Source: Vibrio sp. DW001 (GTDB taxonomy: Bacteria > Pseudomonadota > Gammaproteobacteria > Enterobacterales > Vibrionaceae). From it: a DNA stretch of 64,000 bases. Made by a program: the position numbers and the translations under genes. Every line of letters starts with the position of its first letter. Position 1 is the stretch's first letter. The stretch is from assembly GCF_029016285.1 (NCBI RefSeq), contig NZ_CP091976.1, positions 1,116,001 through 1,180,000 of the forward strand. The letters are read 5' to 3'. Shown piece after piece: positions 45,696 through 54,946 of this stretch. Under the pieces are notes generated by a model. That model was given only the letters and a program-made list of their open reading frames with translations, made no database searches and was not told where the DNA came from.

Positions 45696-47061
45696 AGGTA
45701 AAGTGTATTTAATTGGAGCGGGTCCGGGCGACCCAGGGTTGCTTACTTGTCGTGCAAAACAGTTGCTTAGTGATTGTGACGTGGTCTGTTATGACAAACT
45801 CGTTGCCCCTGCAATTCTTGCGATGATTCCAAGTCATGTGGAGCTACACCAAGTTGGGTACCGTGGATATCAGGGTGGGCATATTACTTATGATATGCAC
45901 CCAGATGTAATGGAGTTCGCATTAGCGGGTAAAACAATCGCGCGACTAAAGTCTGGAGATCCCTGCATCTTTGGTCGAACTACCGAGGAATGTAGAGACC
46001 TTAAACAACATGGTATTGCTTATGAAATTGTACCGGGAATCACCGCAGCATTAGGCGCCGCATCCTACTCTGGTTTTCCATTAACCAGTGGTGGTATTGC
46101 GTCCAGTGTTACGTTCGTCAGTGGGCATGAGCATTCAAAAACGATTGCTTCTTGGGGCGAACTAGGGCGCGCGGGTGGTACATTGGTCTTGTATATGGGA
46201 GCGAAAAAGCTCGCACAGCACGCGGTGAATTTAATGAATAATGGGCGTGATCCTAATACGCCTATTGCGTTAATCAGTTCCGCTACACGTGCTGACCATA
46301 CTTGTGTTATTGCGACTCTCGCTACCATCGCTGAAAAAATTGAAAACAATGAGCTTACTGGGCCAGCCTTAACCATTATTGGCGATGTGGTTTCTCAAAG
46401 CAGTGAGCTAGATTGGCGTAGTTTATTGCCATTTACCGGTACTAGTTTTCTAGTCTGTGGTCAATATTCCGATGCGAAATCATTGAAAGAACAAGGTGGG
46501 GAAGTGATTGAAATCGCTCAACTCCCAACAGAATCTTTGTTAGATGAAAAGGACTTACATTTCTTAGCGAGCCAAAGGGAATTATCATTTTCTGACTTTA
46601 CCTCGTTCACCCATTGGTTACAGGCGATTGAAAAATACCGTTTTGATATAAGGCAGTTTGCAATGCCCATGGGCAGTCAAAGCAGTGCAGTTCGTAGTGC
46701 TTTACGTAAGATCGGCATTAACTACGCCACTGTTTCAGACAAGTCAATTAAATTAACAATGGATGAAGTAAAATCGCTCGCCATTATTGAGCACACTTAT
46801 TTGGTAGGCCGTTATAAAAAACAACCACTTGCTTACACATTACCTAATATAGATTGGTTATTAGTCGATGATGTACTTATTGCTCAATCACTTATTCAGC
46901 AAAATCCTGACTTAGTACAAAAGACCAAAATTGTGCCTCTTAATGATCAAGCAAGAATCTGGGCCTTAAAGAATAACTACATCTTAAGCGAAAACGATAT
47001 TCCAGATTTCATAGATGACTCTGAGCTAAGCCAACCCTATGAGTGCTCGTATGTTGCTTAA
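45688..47061 (+). CDS. cobA: CobA (uroporphyrinogen-III C-methyltransferase) with degenerate HemD-like C-terminal domain
   Basis: A 457-residue protein. Residues ~1-245 are a SUMT making precorrin-2: VYLIGAGPGDPGLLTCRAKQLL, VVCYDKLVAP, IARLKSGDPCIFGRT and VPGITAALGAASYSGFPLT. Residues ~255-445 look like a weakly conserved uroporphyrinogen-III synthase: a FTSFTHWLQAI strand-loop, MGSQSSAVRSALRKIGI, then a second half with QARIWALKNNY. CobA-HemD fusions exist elsewhere; here the HemD half is so diverged that activity is doubtful. It provides precorrin-2 specifically for B12, apart from CysG. Confidence 0.88.
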   Translation: MNKGKVYLIGAGPGDPGLLTCRAKQLLSDCDVVCYDKLVAPAILAMIPSHVELHQVGYRGYQGGHITYDMHPDVMEFALAGKTIARLKSGDPCIFGRTTEECRDLKQHGIAYEIVPGITAALGAASYSGFPLTSGGIASSVTFVSGHEHSKTIASWGELGRAGGTLVLYMGAKKLAQHAVNLMNNGRDPNTPIALISSATRADHTCVIATLATIAEKIENNELTGPALTIIGDVVSQSSELDWRSLLPFTGTSFLVCGQYSDAKSLKEQGGEVIEIAQLPTESLLDEKDLHFLASQRELSFSDFTSFTHWLQAIEKYRFDIRQFAMPMGSQSSAVRSALRKIGINYATVSDKSIKLTMDEVKSLAIIEHTYLVGRYKKQPLAYTLPNIDWLLVDDVLIAQSLIQQNPDLVQKTKIVPLNDQARIWALKNNYILSENDIPDFIDDSELSQPYECSYVA

Positions 47062-48016
47062 TGCTGAGCTTGCTCTCGGTCACTCTATGCTTCTCTGCGC
47101 GCTGATATTACTTTTTGCGCTCTGGATGGATAGATTGCTCGGTGAGCCCGCAAAGTTTCATCCGTTAGTCGGGTTTGGGTGGCTGGTTTCAAAAATAGAA
47201 ATCAGCGCCAGAAAACTGAATTACCTTACTGTAAGGCAGCAAGGGATTGTCGCGTGGGTGATGGCGGTTGTACCGATAACACTAACGACAGTTGCTTTGT
47301 TGGTGCTAACTGCCCAATTATCATTGGTTTTATATATGGTGCTCAGTACGGTTCTCGTCTACCTAACACTAGGAGGGCGAGACCTCATAGAGCACGCTCA
47401 TAATATATATAAGCCATTACAGGCAGAAGACATCGAATCGGCTCGTTATCAGGTTTCTCTGATAGTAAGTCGCAATACTGAAAAAATGAGTGTGCAGGAT
47501 ATCACCTCTTCCACGATTGAATCCGTATTGGAAAATGGCAATGACGCGGTGTTTGCACCTATGTTTTGGTTCCTTGTTTTTGGTGCTCCCGCGGCTGTGT
47601 TATTTCGCCTAGCTAATACGCTAGATGCGATGTGGGGGTATAAAAATGAGCAATATCTCAATTTTGGTCGTTTCACGGCCCAAACCGATGACGTTTTAGG
47701 TTGGATTCCCGCTCGACTCACCGCCATTATTTATGCATTTCAAGGGCACTTTAATAAAGCGATAACTTGTTGGCGAACTCAAGCTAAACAGTGCAGCAGT
47801 CCAAATGGGGGGGTCGTTATGACCGCTGGTGCTGGGGCACTGAATGTCATTATAGGAGGGCCAACTTATTACCATGGTGTTTTACACGATAAGAAACCGA
47901 TGGGATGCGGAGAACTCGCAACATGGCATGTAATACCTAAGTCGAATCAATTGATCAGAAGAGGAAGTTTTGCTTTGAGTTATGTCTTAGTAGTAACCGC
48001 GATAGCTGGGGTCTAG
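47039..48016 (+). CDS. cbiB: CbiB, adenosylcobinamide-phosphate synthase
   Basis: A 325-residue inner-membrane protein with several hydrophobic helices and the CbiB landmarks: WMDRLLGEPAKFHPLVGFGWL near the start, SRNTEKMSVQDITSSTIESVLENGNDAVFAPMFWF-type central block, and NTLDAMWGYKN. It attaches aminopropanol phosphate (from CobD) to adenosylcobyric acid. The first ATG overlaps cobA by 23 bases; another ATG at 47051 could serve. It precedes cobD by two bases, matching the shared step. Confidence 0.92.
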   Translation: MSARMLLNAELALGHSMLLCALILLFALWMDRLLGEPAKFHPLVGFGWLVSKIEISARKLNYLTVRQQGIVAWVMAVVPITLTTVALLVLTAQLSLVLYMVLSTVLVYLTLGGRDLIEHAHNIYKPLQAEDIESARYQVSLIVSRNTEKMSVQDITSSTIESVLENGNDAVFAPMFWFLVFGAPAAVLFRLANTLDAMWGYKNEQYLNFGRFTAQTDDVLGWIPARLTAIIYAFQGHFNKAITCWRTQAKQCSSPNGGVVMTAGAGALNVIIGGPTYYHGVLHDKKPMGCGELATWHVIPKSNQLIRRGSFALSYVLVVTAIAGV

Positions 48017-48018
48017 CA

Positions 48019-49062
48019 ATGATAAAACACGGTGGAAATTTACTTCAAATAACGAAGTGCTACGGTGGGGACATTGATCAATGGGTAGATTTGTCTACTG
48101 GTGTCAGTCCTTACACTTATCCGATTAGTGACCTACCTGATTCCGTTTGGAACCAATTGCCTCAAGAAAATGATGGGCTAGAAGTAGCGGCAAAAAATTA
48201 CTATCAGTCACCAGAAGAGCCGTTGGCGGTTGCCGGTTCTCAAGCGGCTATTATGCTGTTGCCTGATGCTGTAAAGCAAATTCGTGGTGGTAGAACCGGT
48301 GTCGTCGCGTTACCAAAAGTCGGCTACAAAGAGCATCAACATGCGTGGTGTCACAATCGTACTGGCAGCGGAAATGATGCGTGGCAAGTTGTTTGGTATG
48401 ACGATATGCCGACGCCTGAGCAGATAAATCAATGCGACGTGGTGGTGATCATTAATCCAAATAACCCAACGGGATATCAATTTGACGTTGATTATTTATT
48501 GACGTTACACCAAGCACTCGTCCGCAAAAATGGCATTTTGATAGTCGATGAAGCCTTCATCGATATTCATCCTCAAAAGAGCATACTTTGTGCAATCAAT
48601 GATCTTGAAAACTTAATCGTTTTACGTTCCATAGGCAAATTTTTTGGCTTGGCGGGAGCGAGAGTTGGGTTTTTATATGCCACTGAACCCTTAAAAAGTA
48701 ACGTGGCAGAGCGACTAGGACCCTGGGCCGTAACTGGCCCAAGTCGTTGGGTGGTAAAGCACGCAATCGTTGATCATGAATGGCAAAACAAAACGTCTAA
48801 AAAGATAGAGGAAGCGTCGAGTAAATTAAAAGCTCTGTTGAGCAACTACTTAACTTCTGATTTTCAAGGTACACCACTGTTTACCACTGTATATGTAGAA
48901 AATGCCCCTTATTTACATGAGATGCTTTGCCAACATCAGGTTTTTACGCGGCTTTGTGATGAAATGAATGCAGTGAGATTTGGGTTGCCAGCGAGTGCAT
49001 TTCAATGGGACAAGTTGGAAAGTGCGCTAGTAGCGATTAATCAAGAGATGGGGCAGTTATGA
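48019..49062 (+). CDS. cobD: CobD-like threonine-phosphate decarboxylase (PLP enzyme)
   Basis: A 347-residue fold-type I aminotransferase-like enzyme. HGGNLLQITKCYGG at the start is typical of CobD/CobC; PLP contacts lie in IINPNNPTGY and VDEAFID, and the PLP lysine is Lys207 in RSIGKFFGLAGARVG. It forms (R)-1-amino-2-propanol phosphate from L-threonine phosphate for CbiB. PduX, the threonine kinase that would supply this substrate, is not in the window. The stop overlaps cobU. Confidence 0.9.
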   Translation: MIKHGGNLLQITKCYGGDIDQWVDLSTGVSPYTYPISDLPDSVWNQLPQENDGLEVAAKNYYQSPEEPLAVAGSQAAIMLLPDAVKQIRGGRTGVVALPKVGYKEHQHAWCHNRTGSGNDAWQVVWYDDMPTPEQINQCDVVVIINPNNPTGYQFDVDYLLTLHQALVRKNGILIVDEAFIDIHPQKSILCAINDLENLIVLRSIGKFFGLAGARVGFLYATEPLKSNVAERLGPWAVTGPSRWVVKHAIVDHEWQNKTSKKIEEASSKLKALLSNYLTSDFQGTPLFTTVYVENAPYLHEMLCQHQVFTRLCDEMNAVRFGLPASAFQWDKLESALVAINQEMGQL

Positions 49063-49601
49063 GCAACACTATAAACGAGATTGAACTGGTGTTGGGTGGG
49101 GCTCGCTCGGGTAAAAGCAGCTACGCCGAACAGGTCGCTAAAAGTTCGGGAAAGTCAGTTATTTATATTGCGACTTCCGAGGTCCTTGATGATGAAATGG
49201 CAAAGCGAGTCAAGATGCATCAAACTCAAAGACCAAAAGAATGGAAAGTAATTGAAGAACCTTTACACCTAGCACGAGAGCTTAAGTCAAACAGCAAACC
49301 AGATAATTGTATTTTAGTGGATTGCATGACGCTCTGGTTGAGTAACTGTCTTTTTTCTGATTCTCGTCTCTCGTGGACCGATTATAAATCTCAATTATTA
49401 CAGACATTGGAACAGATTCCTGGTCAAGTCATTTTGGTGACAAATGAGGTGGGCTCGGGCATTGTGCCTATCGGAAATATGAGTCGTCGCTTTGTCGATG
49501 AGGCGGGTTGGTTGCATCAGGCCATTGCGGCTCGAGCAGCAAAAGTAACCCTCGTCGTGGCAGGACTTCCAATGACACTCAAAGACCATCAAAAGAAATA
49601 G
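49059..49601 (+). CDS. cobU: CobU, adenosylcobinamide kinase / GTP guanylyltransferase
   Basis: A 180-residue bifunctional enzyme: P-loop LVLGGARSGKSSYAEQ, YIATSEVLDDEMAKRVKMHQ, VDCMTLWLSN and the terminal GSGIVPIGNMSRRFVDEAGWLHQ signature. It phosphorylates and then activates adenosylcobinamide to the GDP form for CobS. ATGA overlap with cobD. Confidence 0.95.
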   Translation: MSNTINEIELVLGGARSGKSSYAEQVAKSSGKSVIYIATSEVLDDEMAKRVKMHQTQRPKEWKVIEEPLHLARELKSNSKPDNCILVDCMTLWLSNCLFSDSRLSWTDYKSQLLQTLEQIPGQVILVTNEVGSGIVPIGNMSRRFVDEAGWLHQAIAARAAKVTLVVAGLPMTLKDHQKK

Positions 49602-49609
49602 AGGACATC

Positions 49610-50620
49610 ATGTGCTGGCTAAATTTTATAACGCTTAACTCTGTTGCTCCAATTCTTAACCTGCATTTAATTAGCGATGCGGGTGCTGGGGAAGGATTGA
49701 TGCAGCTTCATCCTACAAGAGATACCGAACTCATCGTGTGCGGCAAGGCGAATACCTTGCTTAATGGGCAAAGTTTTCCATCTCCGGCGTTAGGCAATGG
49801 ATCCGTCACCCCTGCGATTCTTGTCCACGGAGTTTTCCGCGCATTACAAGCGCAAGGATATAAAATTCGCCTGCACTGTTATCAACTTGGACTCGAATCT
49901 GAACCGGATTTTAGTAACAGTAAGCTAGATGATGTTGTGACCCACTATTGCAAATTAGGTGAAGAGTCTGAGCTCATCAACAAAGTCCTTATTCCCGAAC
50001 TCCAACGTCAACATCAAGTCGGTGAGAAACATTTGTTGGCTGAATCTGGCATTGGAGGTACAACGTTTGCCACTTTATGGTTGCAACGTTGGATTGATAG
50101 TGAGCTTTCTTTTGCCGGTAGTACCAAAGACAAAGATAAATTGGCCATGAAAAATAGGACATTGGCAGAGCTGACGGAAATGACGGCAGCTTTACCAAAA
50201 AAAGCGAGCTCCTATACCGACAATCTCAGCTATTCGGACCCAGTCCAGAGGGCTTGTTGCGCGTTACTTAATAGTGGTGTTTCTGAGCTAAATTTCGCTG
50301 GTGGTGCGATGATTTTTGCTCCCATTGTCGCAATGGCAGAAAACATAAATGTAGCGAATATTTCTGTGGCTACAACCCGATGGGTTATGGAATCGAGGGA
50401 CGCAAATATAGCGGCCCAGTCTTTACCAAGTCATTGTGAACTGCGCACTCCTAATATCGAATTCTATCACTCTCAATTTGAAGCGGTTCGGATGTATGAA
50501 CAAGGCTATGTTGTCGAAGGCTGTGGGCTTGGTGGGTGTTTAGATCTTGCCGAGCAGTTGGGTATCCCTAACAGTACCTTGATAGCACGCCTAGATGATG
50601 CGGTTGCCCCTTGGCTGTAA
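49610..50620 (+). CDS. CobT-like nicotinate-nucleotide:base phosphoribosyltransferase, archaeal/cyanobacterial-type
   Basis: A 336-residue protein that does not look like classic bacterial CobT, which has a conserved KPxGSLG opening absent here, but resembles the divergent TIGR00303-type family. Equivalent blocks are LLAESGIGGTTFATLWL (for CobT GELGMANTT), ELNFAGGAMIFAPIVAMAENI and the terminal GYVVEGCGLGGCLDLA. Place directly after cobU, where cobT or cobS is expected, supports alpha-ribazole phosphate synthesis for the lower ligand. GAGGA precedes the ATG at 49610. A longer frame into cobU is unlikely. No second cobT is present here. Confidence 0.72.
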   Translation: MCWLNFITLNSVAPILNLHLISDAGAGEGLMQLHPTRDTELIVCGKANTLLNGQSFPSPALGNGSVTPAILVHGVFRALQAQGYKIRLHCYQLGLESEPDFSNSKLDDVVTHYCKLGEESELINKVLIPELQRQHQVGEKHLLAESGIGGTTFATLWLQRWIDSELSFAGSTKDKDKLAMKNRTLAELTEMTAALPKKASSYTDNLSYSDPVQRACCALLNSGVSELNFAGGAMIFAPIVAMAENINVANISVATTRWVMESRDANIAAQSLPSHCELRTPNIEFYHSQFEAVRMYEQGYVVEGCGLGGCLDLAEQLGIPNSTLIARLDDAVAPWL

Positions 50621-50641
50621 GTTTTCAACTCAACGAATTTA

Positions 50642-52129
50642 ATGAGAAATATTATGCAAGCATGTTCAAAAGCACTTATGGTTCAAGGAACGACATCCGA
50701 TGCGGGTAAAAGCGTTCTTGTTGCAGGGTTATGCCGTGTTCTGGCTAGAAAAGGCGTTAATGTTGCGCCATTTAAGCCACAAAATATGGCACTCAATAGT
50801 GCTGTAACGATAGATGGTGGAGAGATTGGTCGGGCCCAAGCCGTTCAAGCATATGCGTGCAACATAGAGCCGACGACAGATATGAATCCAGTATTACTTA
50901 AACCAAATACGGATGTGGGTGCCCAGGTTATTGTCCATGGAAAAGCTCTTACAGATATGGACGCCAAAACATACCATAACTTCAAGCCAAAAATGATGAA
51001 GTACGTGATTGAGTCTTTTGGCCGGTTACAAAGTCACTATCAGTCAGTAATGATAGAAGGAGCAGGCAGTCCAGCGGAAATTAACCTCAGAGATCGTGAC
51101 ATTGCCAATATGGGTTTTGCTGAAGAAGCGGATATTCCAGTCATCATTGTGGCTGATATAGATAGAGGCGGTGTATTCGCACATTTGTACGGTACCTTGG
51201 CACTGCTCAGTCCGTCGGAACAAAATAGAGTGGTTGGCTTTGTGATCAACCGTTTTAGAGGGGATGTAACACTGCTTGAAAATGGGTTGGAATGGTTGGA
51301 AGAAAAAACCGGAAAACCAGTGATCGGTGTCCTGCCTTATCTTCATGGATTAATGCTTGAAGCTGAAGATGCGATTAATATCAGTCAGCTCTGTAACGAT
51401 GAACCAAGCCTTAAGGTTGTTGTGCCGATTTTACAACGTACTAGCAATCATACGGATTTTGATCCCCTTAGAATGCACCCTAATGTAGACCTGGTTTTTG
51501 TCGGAAAAAACCAACCCCTTCCTACGGCAGATCTGATAATCATACCTGGGTCTAAGAGTGTTCGATCGGATCTAGAATTTATTCGAGAGCAAGGTTGGGA
51601 TACTCAAATAGCTCGTCATCTCCGTTTTGGTGGCAAGTTAATGGGCATCTGTGGTGGTTATCAAATGTTAGGTGAACTTATCTCAGATCCGCTTGGTATT
51701 GAAAGTAAAATCGGTGAAAGCAAAGGGTTGGGGTATCTACCATTAAGGACAGAACTTAAACAACAAAAGCAGCTTAAACGAAGTAAAGGAACATTGACAC
51801 TGCCTGGTCAACAGAGCGTAGAGGTGTTTGGTTATGAAATTCATGCTGGTGAGACGAGTGGCGTAACCAAAGATGCCCCAATAGAGCTTAGTGATAGAAA
51901 CGATGGTGCTGTTGGATGGGAAAATCAAGTATTCGGTACATATCTACATGGTATTTTTGAAGCTCCAGAGGCAACAGGTACGATCCTTCATTGGGCAGGT
52001 TTGACGAAAACCAACGGAGTGGATTTTGCCCAGATGCGTGAAGATGGTATCAATCGCGTGGCTGATGCCATCGAAGAGTATCTCGACCTTAAGCAATTAT
52101 GGCCAGATCTCGATGTCTGGGAGAAATAG
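50642..52129 (+). CDS. cbiP: CbiP, cobyric acid synthase
   Basis: A 495-residue glutamine amidotransferase: P-loop-like [20 protein letters not shown], then [16 protein letters not shown] (the diagnostic block), [19 protein letters not shown], and a triad-type GATase with [12 protein letters not shown] (nucleophile Cys) and a late His in GTYLHGIFE. It amidates four side chains. The first ATG is used; an ATG four codons later is nearly as good. Confidence 0.95.
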   Translation: MRNIMQACSKALMVQGTTSDAGKSVLVAGLCRVLARKGVNVAPFKPQNMALNSAVTIDGGEIGRAQAVQAYACNIEPTTDMNPVLLKPNTDVGAQVIVHGKALTDMDAKTYHNFKPKMMKYVIESFGRLQSHYQSVMIEGAGSPAEINLRDRDIANMGFAEEADIPVIIVADIDRGGVFAHLYGTLALLSPSEQNRVVGFVINRFRGDVTLLENGLEWLEEKTGKPVIGVLPYLHGLMLEAEDAINISQLCNDEPSLKVVVPILQRTSNHTDFDPLRMHPNVDLVFVGKNQPLPTADLIIIPGSKSVRSDLEFIREQGWDTQIARHLRFGGKLMGICGGYQMLGELISDPLGIESKIGESKGLGYLPLRTELKQQKQLKRSKGTLTLPGQQSVEVFGYEIHAGETSGVTKDAPIELSDRNDGAVGWENQVFGTYLHGIFEAPEATGTILHWAGLTKTNGVDFAQMREDGINRVADAIEEYLDLKQLWPDLDVWEK

Positions 52130-52134
52130 TATCT

Positions 52135-53451
52135 ATGAACGATAAACTACACTCCACGACAGTCAGTTGTCCTGCTCTGGTCGTTGCGGCGCCGAGCTCA
52201 GGCAGTGGAAAAACCACGGTTGTGGCTGCGATAGCAAGACATTTTTCTAATCAAGGTTTGAAAGTCCGTGTGTTTAAAACGGGACCAGACTTTATTGACT
52301 CTCACTTTCTTTCTTTTGCTTCTGGTCATCCTGTCTATCAGTTGGATTTTTGGATGTGTGGTGAAGCACATTGTAAGCAAATGGTCGCAGAGGCAGCACA
52401 AGAAGCGGACCTTATACTGATTGAAGGCGTCATGGGAATGTTTGATGGGGTCTGCTCCAGCGCGAATATCGCCGAAACATTGGGTATCCCGATACTTGCA
52501 GTAATTGATGCTGGTTCAATGGCACAGACTTTTGGGGCTATTGCCTATGGACTAGCGAACTTTAGGCAAGAAATAGAGATGTACGGTGTTTTTGCTAATC
52601 GAGTAGGCTCAGCAATGCATGCTGAAATGCTAAGTGAAGCACTGCCTGACAACCTGACGTTTTTTGGTTACTTCCCTAAAGATAGTGGTCTTACAATACC
52701 TGAGCGCCATTTAGGTTTAGTTCAAGCTCAGGAGTTGGATGACCTAAATGCTAAATTGAATTTAGCGGCCTCATTAGTTGCTCAGCATAGTCGATTGACG
52801 CTTCCTCCCAGGGTGGATTTTACTCTTAACAAAGCAAAGCCACAGCCAAGCGCACTAGATGGGAGAGTGATTGCCGTTGCTATGGATAAAGCGTTTAGTT
52901 TTATATATCAAGCTAATATGGACTTATTGGTCGAGATGGGCGCGCACATTGAGTATTTCTCACCAATAGAAAAACAACCGTTACCGCCATGTGACGCGAT
53001 TTATTTCCCAGGTGGCTATCCTGAATTATATTTGGATGTGTTGACTGACCATAATAGGTTAAAAGAACAAGTTGTTAAGCATGTTAGTGACGGCAAACCA
53101 ATCCTTGCAGAATGCGGTGGGATGTTATATTTAAACAACAGCCTAGCCGGACTAAACAATCAAAAAGTGTCATTAGCTGGGGTATTGAATGCGAATTCTC
53201 ACATGCAATCAAAATTAACGGCATTAGGTATGGTGGAGGGAGAATTGACGCCCAATGAAATTTTACGCGGTCATACTTTTCACTATTCAAAAACAGACTC
53301 CCACGAAAAAATACTTTGTTACCCTGTTTCCCAGCGTGGACGCTTGTTAGACCCCGTTTGGCAAAAAGGTCGGGTAGTAGCTTCCTATATTCATTGGTAT
53401 TTTCCTTCTAACCCGCAACTTATAGCGAAGATTTTTCGAGGTGAACTGTGA
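52135..53451 (+). CDS. cbiA: CbiA, cobyrinic acid a,c-diamide synthase
   Basis: A 438-residue glutamine amidotransferase/ATPase: VVAAPSSGSGKTTVVAAIAR, FKTGPDFIDSHFLSFASG, LIEGVMGMFDG and GATase motifs PGGYPELYL with ILAECGGMLYL (nucleophile Cys) and a terminal HWYFPSNPQ His. It amidates carboxyls a and c of cobyrinic acid. The ATG at 52135 is preferred; an upstream in-frame ATG lies inside cbiP. GGGAG lies upstream with somewhat long spacing. Confidence 0.94.
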   Translation: MNDKLHSTTVSCPALVVAAPSSGSGKTTVVAAIARHFSNQGLKVRVFKTGPDFIDSHFLSFASGHPVYQLDFWMCGEAHCKQMVAEAAQEADLILIEGVMGMFDGVCSSANIAETLGIPILAVIDAGSMAQTFGAIAYGLANFRQEIEMYGVFANRVGSAMHAEMLSEALPDNLTFFGYFPKDSGLTIPERHLGLVQAQELDDLNAKLNLAASLVAQHSRLTLPPRVDFTLNKAKPQPSALDGRVIAVAMDKAFSFIYQANMDLLVEMGAHIEYFSPIEKQPLPPCDAIYFPGGYPELYLDVLTDHNRLKEQVVKHVSDGKPILAECGGMLYLNNSLAGLNNQKVSLAGVLNANSHMQSKLTALGMVEGELTPNEILRGHTFHYSKTDSHEKILCYPVSQRGRLLDPVWQKGRVVASYIHWYFPSNPQLIAKIFRGEL

Positions 53452-54035
53452 AACTGCTGCTGATTCGCCACGGTCAAACCGAATGGAATTTACAAAAAAG
53501 AATTCAAGGCTGGCAAGACAGTGCATTAACGAGTAGCGGTGTCGAGCAACTTAACTGTATTCCTATTCCTGTTCTAAATAATCCACAGGTGTTTAGTAGT
53601 GACTTGGGGAGAGCGTATAAAAGCGCCACGATAATAGCGAAACGTTTGAGCACGTATGTAGTGACAGATGACCGTTTACGTGAAAGAAGATTTGGTCAAC
53701 TGGAAGGCAAAGTGATTGACCAAGATCTTTGTCTTCGAACGCATTGGAATGCTTATCATCAACGATATGTTAGGAAAATCACAACGATTTTTGGTGTTGA
53801 ATCTGAGACGTTATTTGAAGACCGGATTTTCGATTTTTTATCAGACAGAGTGAACATTAATAGTGATGTTGACATGGTAATCGTCAGCCATGGAGAGTGG
53901 TTAAGAGCTTTTTTAAATGTGATAAAAGGCGTTCCATCTTGGCATTGTGGGCAGGGAATAAACACCAATGCAGGCATGACCATCATCAATTGGTCCTCTT
54001 CTACAATTGCGCAGGGGAACGAAAAAGTATGTTAA
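53448..54035 (+). CDS. cobC: CobC-like alpha-ribazole phosphatase (histidine phosphatase)
   Basis: A 195-residue phosphoglycerate-mutase-like enzyme with RHG motif LLLIRHGQTEWNLQKR, GRAYKSATIIA, LRERRFGQLEG and the second His in VIVSHGEWLRAF. In B12 synthesis it removes the phosphate of alpha-ribazole phosphate or adenosylcobalamin 5'-phosphate. GTG start overlaps cbiA. Its general fold has many functions; the position between cbiA and cobS supports CobC. Confidence 0.85.
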   Translation: MKLLLIRHGQTEWNLQKRIQGWQDSALTSSGVEQLNCIPIPVLNNPQVFSSDLGRAYKSATIIAKRLSTYVVTDDRLRERRFGQLEGKVIDQDLCLRTHWNAYHQRYVRKITTIFGVESETLFEDRIFDFLSDRVNINSDVDMVIVSHGEWLRAFLNVIKGVPSWHCGQGINTNAGMTIINWSSSTIAQGNEKVC

Positions 54036-54790
54036 AAAGAGAATGGCAGGTGCTTTTGCTTGGCATCTCAATTTTTACACGACTTCCGATTCCCGTTTCC
54101 ATACCATACAGTGAAACACGAAAAAATGAGTCTTATAAGTATTGTGGATTGGTTGGGTTAATTATTGGTGGGCTGACAGCATTGGTGTATAGCGCTGGGC
54201 TTCTGCTTTGGTCTACAGAAGTATCAGTGGTGATCTCAATGGTCTTTAGCGTCTTTATCACAGGCGCCTTTCACGAAGATGGTTTTGCTGATACTTGTGA
54301 CGGTTTTGGTGGTGGTATCACAGCAGAGCGCAAACTTGAGATAATGAAAGACTCTAGGATCGGCGCTTATGCATTATTGGCGACGGTGCTGATAATATTG
54401 CTTAAATATAGCACTCTACTCTCATTACACAACGTGCCTGTAGCTCTCGTTCTAGCACATATTCTAAGTCGTTCTATGGCGGTGAGTTTTATCTATACGC
54501 ACGGTTACGTGCGGCAGGCTGATCAATCAAAGTTAAAAGTAGCGAAAAGCAGAAATAGTCGAGGTGACTTTATTACAATGATGGCTATTGGAGTGAGCAC
54601 CTGCTTGTTAATTCAAGACGTTCGTACAGCCGTACTGATGATCACAATGTTATTTATTGTGCGGTTATTTTTTAGTCGTTGGATGATGAAGCAGATTGGT
54701 GGTTACACCGGAGATGTACTAGGTGCGGTACAACAAGTGACGGAAGTGCTCTGTTATTTAATTTTACTTGCTACAGTATCGTTAAATTAA
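54029..54790 (+). CDS. cobS: CobS, adenosylcobinamide-GDP ribazoletransferase (cobalamin synthase)
   Basis: A 253-residue inner-membrane enzyme joining the lower ligand to the corrin. The active-site block FHEDGFADTCDGFGGG is at residues 81-96, then KDSRIGAYALL and GGYTGDVLGAVQQV, all complete. It contrasts with the paralogue at 30919, where these are lost. The ATG at 54029 overlaps cobC by seven bases and gives LKREWQVLLLGISIFTRLPIP, which aligns with the paralogue's start. It is the last gene of the B12 run. Confidence 0.95.
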   Translation: MLKREWQVLLLGISIFTRLPIPVSIPYSETRKNESYKYCGLVGLIIGGLTALVYSAGLLLWSTEVSVVISMVFSVFITGAFHEDGFADTCDGFGGGITAERKLEIMKDSRIGAYALLATVLIILLKYSTLLSLHNVPVALVLAHILSRSMAVSFIYTHGYVRQADQSKLKVAKSRNSRGDFITMMAIGVSTCLLIQDVRTAVLMITMLFIVRLFFSRWMMKQIGGYTGDVLGAVQQVTEVLCYLILLATVSLN

Positions 54791-54946
54791 CAACAATCTA
54801 ACCAAGTAGGGAATGGTTTATAGGTAAATTATACTGATATTTATATTATTAATGATCGGGTTTTTTAAAATTTAATATTAACTGTATTGTTGAATAGTCG
54901 CCTAAATAGTAATTTTTTTAAAAAATGTTCGGTAACTTTACATGAT

